In this document: positions 57,389 through 64,000 of the stretch, in pieces | Layout of the letters: each line of letters opens with the position of its first letter | Numbering within the stretch: the stretch's first letter is position 1 | Source of the DNA: Bidens hawaiensis | Taxonomy: Eukaryota > Streptophyta > Magnoliopsida > Asterales > Asteraceae | Direction of reading: 5' to 3' | DNA length: 64,000 nucleotides | Assembly: GCA_021521415.1 (NCBI GenBank) | Contig: JAIQDT010005014.1 | Coordinates: forward strand, 62,001 to 126,000 | Translations under genes and position numbers: made by a program | Notes under the pieces: model-generated | Seen by the model: the letters and a program-made list of their open reading frames with translations, nothing else | Databases searched by the model: none | What the model was told of the DNA's origin: nothing

Positions 57389-58775
57389 TTGGACTTCATC
57401 ATACCAGGTGCACTTTGTTTTGTATATTTTGTGTATATTGGTGTTTTTATGCTATGTTTTGTGTATTTGGGGGGTTGGGAGGAGAATGTTATGGTTATGA
57501 CAATTGGTGGTGTTTTGTGTGTTTTATTTCCTAAAAACCATACATTGGGGACAATGTATCCCAAGTGTGGGGATAGAAAATTTTTTGTTAAATTTAAAAA
57601 TTTTTAAAAAAAATGAAAAAAAAAAGAGAACAATTGAAAGAAAAACACTGGAAAGTGGTAAGATTGACGGGGCAAAGTTTTGGTCCCCTTTCATGGTCAT
57701 AATTCCCCCAAAAATCAAGTTTGCTTAGCTATGTTAAAAATGTGGTCGAGTAGTATTCTAGGCAAGGTTAGCATGCTTTCGGTTTATTAAATCACATAAC
57801 AGGCCCATAGTCACTTGGGTATTGGGAAAATGAAGAACGGTGACAGAATGGTTATTCTCTGTTAGAACTTGTGCCATCAATGCACTTCGAGACCTTAGCT
57901 TGGCATAAATGCAAAAGTGATTGAGGCACTTAGGTTAAAACCTCGTCTCGGATGAGTGTGAGTGCAGGTTTTGGGGGTTGGGCCTCATAAATTACATATA
58001 TGAGCGTGGTTAATGAGAGGGGCGGGGGGTTGGTTCCTTTAGTAAACCTATTTGTGCTTATTGTTCCTATTTAATTAACCCCGATGTATTTGTGAGACGA
58101 TCCGGCTTGATAGGTTTTTTTTGTAATTGTAGTTGTTTTGATTTTAATCAATAGAGAGTACTATTTAAGTGTTTATGCAAGTTATTATTAAAAAAAAAAG
58201 ATATGATGAAAAAAATAATAAAAAAATAAAAAAAATGAAAAAAGTTGAAGCAATGTTTAAAGTCATGTGTATCGAGTTGATGATACAAGTCGCGTATATA
58301 GTAGTGTGTTGTTTTGTTTATTTTAGTTTGATGTAACAAGCCGGGTCGGATCACTTGAGCCACTTTCAATATTCCCATTCCATACCCTTACACCTAGCCC
58401 CATTACAACCCATTTATAACCTCTTGATTTGCATTTGTGTTAAAGCACGAGTAGGTGGAGATTTGACGGTGGTACAAGCGTATGCAAGGAGAATCAAGTA
58501 TGATTATGATAATTGGAATGGTCACCGATATGTGAGTTAATGAGTGACGGTGTGTTATTTATGAGTAAAGACCGAAAGCATGTTAAGGTTGACTAGAATT
58601 CTATGTTTTAAAATATAATATCAAGTAAGCTAGTGCAAACCTCTAATTATGTGGGAATAGGGTATGACTCGGGACCTTAACTGAGCCGGTCTTGCGGTTT
58701 GTTTGGTGGTGTGTTTTAAAAGCAATTGTGGTTCAAGTGTTGCTTGAGGGCAAGCAACGTGTAAGTATGGGGATG
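57389..58775 (+). other. Athila-like 3' non-coding region with polypurine tract
   Basis: No gene. A third AAGTGTGGGGA motif lies at 57563-57573, A-rich runs at 57596-57640 and 58186-58250, and the true polypurine tract AAGTATGGGGATG (58763-58775) immediately precedes the LTR. Confidence 0.75.
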
Positions 58776-59923
58776 TGACGGGTGGATCATAGAGCCACCC
58801 TTAAGTGTAGTAATTTCAGTTAAATCATGTGTATTTATGTTTAATTTCAAGGACTTGGATTACTAAACTATATCATGTGATTGTAGGTTTAAAAAGCTAA
58901 AGGACAACGTTACAAGACCATAGGCGAAAACGCTGAAAAAAAAGAAGCTGGAATGAGAAGATTATGAAGAAAACAAGAAAATTGGGAGCCAGCCCCACCG
59001 TGGCCCACGGTTCATACCGTGGACCACGGTCCACCTGAAGCAAAAGAAACAAACTACACCGTACCGTGGAAGAAGGAAGGGACCGTGGCCCACGGTTGGG
59101 ACCATGGCCCACGGTCCGATCGTAACAGCGGACTAATTTTGGCTTTAATTAGCCATTTTGGCTAACCTTTTCATTATCTTTTCATCAAGAAACAGTAGGG
59201 GACGATTTTTGGGGGTGCAAAACATTCTTTTTGGGTTTGGTAATCATGGGATTATGTTCTTAATTGTTATAAACAAGAGAATTGAAGTGATGATTCATCA
59301 AACCATGTGTGGCTAATTCCCTTGGTGATCTTCTTGGATGTAAGGTTTAATTGATACACTTGATATGCTTTGATTTCTAGAATAATAACTTTGCAATGTT
59401 TGTCTAGTTATTATGATGTTTGATTAATTGATTGTAACGTGTTGCTTGTATTTGATCATAACCTAAACCATACGTTCTTGGTTCCAATGGCAATCGGGAT
59501 ATCATGGGAGAAATTAGGGTTGAATATTAGTTAATTGATTATCGGGTAACAACCTTGCATTTTATTAATCCAAGTACTTAGTTCCCTTTTATCACAAACA
59601 AGTAATCAAACATGAACTATGTCTATGTGGTTCTTTCTAGTAAGCATAAACATTAGTGTTGATTTAAACCTGAAATCTGAGATGATCGCTTTCGTTTAAT
59701 CAGTTTACAATTCTCAATAGTTGTTTTGCAAGTGTCTTATTTTATTTTAGTTAATCCAAAAACCAAACAATCAAATCAGAATTTACTTTTAGTTTAATTT
59801 TGTTTTCTGTTATAGCTACTGGTAAACACACATTCCACAAACTCCTTGTGTTCGATACCCATTTACCGCTATCTATTTAGTTGTAATTGGTTTATTTTTG
59901 CGCGAATCTTCGACCTCACGTCA
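58776..59923 (+). repeat. Athila-like 3' LTR (1148 bp)
   Basis: Same termini as 36039-37204. The palindromic repeat part (58990-59120) has fewer units than in the 5' LTR. Followed by GCGTG (59924-59928). Confidence 0.93.
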
Positions 59924-59928
59924 GCGTG

Positions 59929-60740
59929 ACGGCGGCGGCAGTACGAGGAAACAAATAGAATATTCTTTTAGAATGTTTCTCGTATTTTGTGCCTCGTTAT
60001 CCGTATCCGTGCCCTAAATGGAAACATAGGACCCTATTTATAGACCCTGACATTCCTTCTAAAAGTACCTAATAATTACATAATGAAATACAAGTGTTGA
60101 GTCCTCAAGCAAGGTAATTACATAATACAAGTGTTGAGTCCTCGAGCAAGGTAACAATCTTGCTCGAGCAGACTCACTATGCTAGGTATGCTCGATGATT
60201 GTCCTCGAGCATACTTTACTTAGAATATCTTCAGTGAAGATATTCTTTTCGAGGAAGCTTCATTCCTCTTGACTAATCCATGCTTTGCTCGAACTAGTCC
60301 ATCGAGCAAGCTCATTCTTCTTGATGTCTTCAGTCTTCTTATTCAGCAATCTTTAGCATGCTCGGATGTAAATCTTGCTCGGGGAACTGAACAGTGCTCG
60401 AAGTCCTTGCTTTGATCACTTGACATCTTCTTATTGCATCCATGCTTATCCCCATGTGCTCGATCATCCTGTGCTCGTAACACTTGGTTAAAACTTGTAT
60501 GATCAAGCTGTTTGCTCGATTGGCAATCCATGCTCGATAGAAGAATACTCTTGCTAGTTGAAGTGTAGCTTGCTCGAAGCCTTAACCCTTAGAAGAATCA
60601 ACCATTTAAGGTACTGAAGGCCTTGCTTGAAGTAGTAAAACCATGCTCGATCGTCTAGGCTTGCTCGAAGTCCATAGTTAGCCGTTTTCTGAGGAGGTTG
60701 AGAAGATTCTAATCTTCCTTATCAAAAATCTGTCCCAACA
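59929..60740 (-). repeat. LTR of element E, main part
   Basis: The minus-strand LTR starts TGTTGGGACAG at 60740 and runs left to the Athila-like insertion, then on to about 35830, about 1.02 kb in total. A TATA box (minus TATAAATA) is at 60035-60042. The U3 side (60100-60680) is packed with TGCTCGA/TCGAGCA motifs. A polypurine tract lies directly to the right, so this is a 3' LTR. Confidence 0.8.
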
Positions 60741-60757
60741 ATCTCCCCCTAGATTGG
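60741..60757 (-). other. Polypurine tract of element E
   Basis: Minus strand CCAATCTAGGGGGAGAT, next to the LTR start. Confidence 0.82.
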
Positions 60758-60965
60758 AACAAGCTCAAATGCACCAAAACATACATGCATAGAGTTACAC
60801 ATGTATCAGACATCAAAGATATATCATTCAACAACATGTCATTTCATTACATAAATAGGAATTCTGCCTCTTGGGCATTACACATTAAAGTTTTTACATT
60901 AAATACAAAACACTATTACAAAGATAAACAGAAATAGAATTAATTATCATTGAGCTTCCATTCTG

Positions 60966-63900
60966 CTATCTTCTCCTCCTTCTCTTTGCGTCAGATTCTT
61001 CTTTCATTTGCTTGACAAGGGCTGCATTTTGTTTGATCATATCAAGTTCCACGGCATCAGAGGAGTCAATGGGGAATTCTGCATTAATTAAGTCTTGTAG
61101 ATCTTGAGGGTGCATGAATTTAAGATCCCCATCATTTCTTATCACAGCAATGGGTATTCCCAACGCATTCTTCAGAGAAATTGAGTCGTTATGCTGGTTG
61201 TATTAGATGAAGGTAATTCTTCCATTAATTTGCACAATTGAATTTGGTTCTCTCATCTCTTCCCTCATAGCTAAGCACTCTTCAGAGTTTTCCTTTTTCC
61301 ATGTGAGCTGCTTGCTTGGGATTTCCTTCTCTTATCTTCAAACAGAGAGAGCTCCAGAATGTGTACTTCATTTATACTCTTGTTCCTTTTGTCCCTCTCT
61401 TCTTGACTCCTTATCTCTTTCCTTCTTTGGTTGAGAAATGGAAAGCCCTTTTCTGATTATTCTTTGAGAAATTTGGAAAGCTTGTTTCTTTGTTGTCCGG
61501 CCAATTGACCTCTGTTTTGATTGTCATGAAGATCCAGTGTAGCCATCTTCTTCAATTATTCCTTCGAAAAGTTTCTCAAATCATCTCTAAAGATGATGAG
61601 AGTTTCTTCTTGATCTTCAGTAACAACCCTCAAGGTCTTGGATCTTTTGTCGAAAAGGAGATGTGTGGGCAAATTTAAATTTCTTGGTGGCTCAGGCCTC
61701 ACAATCTCAGACTTTGGGGTTCGGCTCAAGCTTCCTTGAGTATTTGACTTTATTTGATGTAGCCCAGCCTCTTCGTACCATTTTCAGATAGTCTCATCTG
61801 TTTGAACTACTAGCCTTGACATTTTTGCACCCTTTTTGTGAAGAGCACTCATCATTTCTGCTCGAACTTCTTCTTTGGCTCTCTGCTTAGCTTCCTGAAA
61901 TTTTCTTTGGGTTTCCAAATACAGTTTCTGCTCTCTATTGTATATTTCAATCAATTGTTCATGAGGCATGTTTTGAAACTATTCTTCGGTCATCCCTTTC
62001 TCCATTACTATCCTCTTTAACGTCTGTACCCTTTGAGGGTCTTCAAACCATCTTTTCACTTCTTCTTCCTTCTTCTTGGCCTCATCTCTTTCCCTCTGCA
62101 ATCTCATCCTCAACTCTTGTTCTCTCTCACATTTTTCTTGACTTTTCTGATCTTTGTGAGAGTCTTTTACTAGTTGAATTTTTCTTTTCAGTTCTTCAGG
62201 AGAAAGATTTATCAAGAAATTATAGCTGTAGCCATACAGTTGAAGAAACTTTATGTCATTATGTTTAGCCTTTTATATTTCATACTTGGTGTCATCACTG
62301 GCTTTCTTTTCAATTCTGCTTTTGCTGCTATCAGACTCTTTCAACATTTTTTTCTGTCTGTTCCTTCTTCTTTGTCACCTTTTTCACATACTCTGAAATA
62401 TTTTCCACAAGAGCATTCTTGTAAAGTCTGTCTATTGTGTCAAATGATTGCAAGTTCAGGAATGCAGGCTTGTGTCCAGCTTTAATCAAAGCTTCTTTTT
62501 TTGACTTTCTCATTCTCCACCCTTCAGCTTCTTTGGCTATGTCTTCTTTGGATAATCTTTGAAGGTACTTTAAGTCATAGTCCAAGCTGATCAAGTAATC
62601 ACTGTCTTCATTCTCTTTTTCAACACCTTTCACTTCTCCTTCACTATCATCTTCTATATCAATAGTTTCTTCAAGATTGTGGAGTGCCCCAATCATTGGT
62701 TCTTCCACTTTCATCGATTTAGCCTTTTTCCTCTCTTCAAGCTTCTCCAATCTCCTCTTCTACACCATTACCTTTACTGATTTTTGCCTTTTCGACTTAG
62801 GTGTTTCAATCTCAGCTCCTTCTTTTCTATTGAGTGATTCTTTTGCTTCAGGTTCTGGTTCAGACTATTCAGTTAAGATTGGTTCTGATGGGACTAGTGA
62901 GTTAGGTGGAGTCATTTCAGTTTCTGGTTCTTTATCAAACACTTCTTCAACAACAGGTTCATCTATATGAGTCTCTTCATTCTCTTCTGTTACTTCATGA
63001 ATAATGGGTTCATGTGCTTCAACAGGCTCTTCAACTCTTGGTTCTCTTTCTTTACTCATATTGATAAAGTTTTTTTGTGCCTTTCTTGCCGTTGATACTA
63101 TTTCAGGATGATGCCTTTCTGGGTTATTCAAAATGTTTATAAGATCTTTCATTATGAACAGTTTTACCATTGTACTTGCAGAGACTTCAACAGTTTCATC
63201 TTCTTCATGACTGACTGGACCCAATCCAAGTTCTTGTTCATTTTCAGTCTCCATCTCAGGATTGGCAGGTTCAATTACTATTGGCTATTCAGGCACTTAT
63301 CACTGGCTCTTCAGTTTATGTATGCTCTTGTTCATCATCATTCAGTTTTGCGTTTAGAGCATCCAGTGTGGCCTTGATTGTCTCATCTGCCTCCTTTGTT
63401 AATCTCTCATTCTCCTCATCCTTTTCTTTCATTTTGATCAATGTTTCAAGGACTTCTTGAGGAATTTCCTCCTTACTTTCTTGATTCAGAGACTCCAAAT
63501 CTTCATTCATTAATCTCATGGCAGTCTTTACAGATTCAACTTCTGCTACATCAGGATCAATCACATTTTCTTTGTGAAGTATAGCATCACCGGATTGAGC
63601 TTTGCGCTAGGACTTGGGATGTAAATCATCATCAGTAAAAGCAATCCCTTTCCCTTTTTCTTTCCTTTTCAACTTATCCTCTTCAGTTTCATCTTCACTT
63701 TCACTCTCCCCCTCATCACCAGATTCTCCATCTTCATATGCTTGATTTATCATGTTTAATGCATCATCCACAGCTTCTTCATCAGAGCTAGCATATATGT
63801 CTCCAATCACCTTTAATCCTTCTGCACAATCATGTAATCCTTCTGCATCAACAGGTTTCTCCCCCTGTTTTGGTGCATCTGAGGTCTTCTCAACCTCAGA

Positions 63901-63999
63901 ATGCCCCTCTAGGGTTCGAATTTTCAGTAGTGCCTCATTTAACGCAGCCTCCAAATCTTTGTTCCTGGATTCCAAAACCGCATTCTTCTCCCTCAGCAT
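60966..63999 (-). pseudogene. Element E 3' ORF, coiled-coil Glu/Lys-rich protein
   Basis: Open minus-strand pieces in order: 63999-63607, 63564-63316, 63254-62865, 62750-62331, 62215-61979, 61969-61784, 61163-60966. They form one long degraded protein in at least three frames. It is rich in Glu, Lys, Asp and Gln with heptad-like coiled-coil stretches (LREKNAVLESRNKDLEAALN; ELRMRLQRERDEAKKKEEEV) and ends in KRRRRR. It lies between where pol would be (outside the window) and the polypurine tract, the place of the envelope-like ORF in Sirevirus-type elements. No catalytic motif is seen. It may be the distal part of the same kind of protein as at 32986-35829. Confidence 0.6.
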
Positions 64000-64000
64000 A

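Larger units (their letters stand above)
36039..59923 (+). mobile_element. Athila-like Ty3/gypsy element with nested insertions
   Basis: LTRs at 36039-37204 and 58776-59923, primer site 37210-37227, polypurine tract 58763-58775, and target duplications GCGTG (36034-36038, 59924-59928). Removing the nested element and the solo LTR leaves about 11.9 kb, a normal Athila size. The order is gag, protease, reverse transcriptase (deleted), RNase H, integrase, then an ATHILA ORF-1-like gene, typical of the Athila group of Ty3/gypsy. It is non-functional because the reverse transcriptase core is gone. Confidence 0.93.

Noticed and set aside
1..64000. tRNA or rRNA genes and organelle DNA insertions
   Set aside because: No cloverleaf-like or conserved rRNA stretch was noticed by reading. 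The tRNA-like matches found are the retroelement primer sites. A dedicated scan could not be run.

Overview
This is nuclear DNA of a flowering plant. The evidence is one spliced cupin (germin-like) gene with a short GT-AG intron, AT-rich spacers, and many LTR retrotransposons primed by the plant initiator-Met type site (TGGTATCAGAGC-like) or the Asp-type site (TGGCACCGTTGCCGGGGA-like). The character of the repeats suggests an aster-family eudicot, but that is recall rather than proof. No bacterial genes, CRISPR arrays, rRNA or tRNA genes were recognised. Every retroelement protein here is broken except single domains.

Layout. 1-6394: a Ty1/copia element on the minus strand (copia I), running off the left edge, with its 5' LTR at 6014-6394. 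6395-10778: a gene island with the only apparently intact host gene, a two-exon germin-like protein gene (7247-8010, minus), and the 3' scrap of a second germin-like gene (9905-10082). 10779-19932: copia II, same family on the plus strand and head-to-head with copia I. It has gag, protease, integrase, reverse transcriptase and RNase H in order, all frameshifted, and no 3' LTR. 19933-23114: remains of small non-coding LTR elements on the minus strand. 23115-26265: a diverged germin promoter remnant, then a recent copy of the germin gene's 5' half plus promoter. 26266-32169: copia III, deleted and folded into an inverted arrangement around 30.7 kb. 32170-35829: a 3' envelope-like ORF module with a TATA box and a probable intron.

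From 35830 on there is a nested stack. The LTR of a minus-strand element (35830-36038 continuing at 59929-60740, body 60741-64000) is split by a 23.9-kb Athila-like Ty3/gypsy element (36039-59923, target duplication GCGTG). That element holds a nearly complete minus-strand gypsy element (37797-48141, duplication ATGGT) inside its gag. It also holds a solo LTR of the same family as the nested element (49234-50907, duplication GGCTG). The Athila-like element has lost its reverse transcriptase core and keeps a downstream ATHILA ORF-1-like gene.

How it fits together: a small cluster of germin-like genes (secreted, metal-binding cell-wall proteins) appears to have been broken up by successive retroelement insertions. 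One gene survives, one is reduced to distant end fragments, and one is a recent partial duplicate. The retroelements share themes that the gene list does not explain: TATA boxes inside hairpins, self-complementary GC-rich minisatellites in non-coding parts, repeated polypurine tracts, and probable introns just upstream of the envelope-like ORFs.
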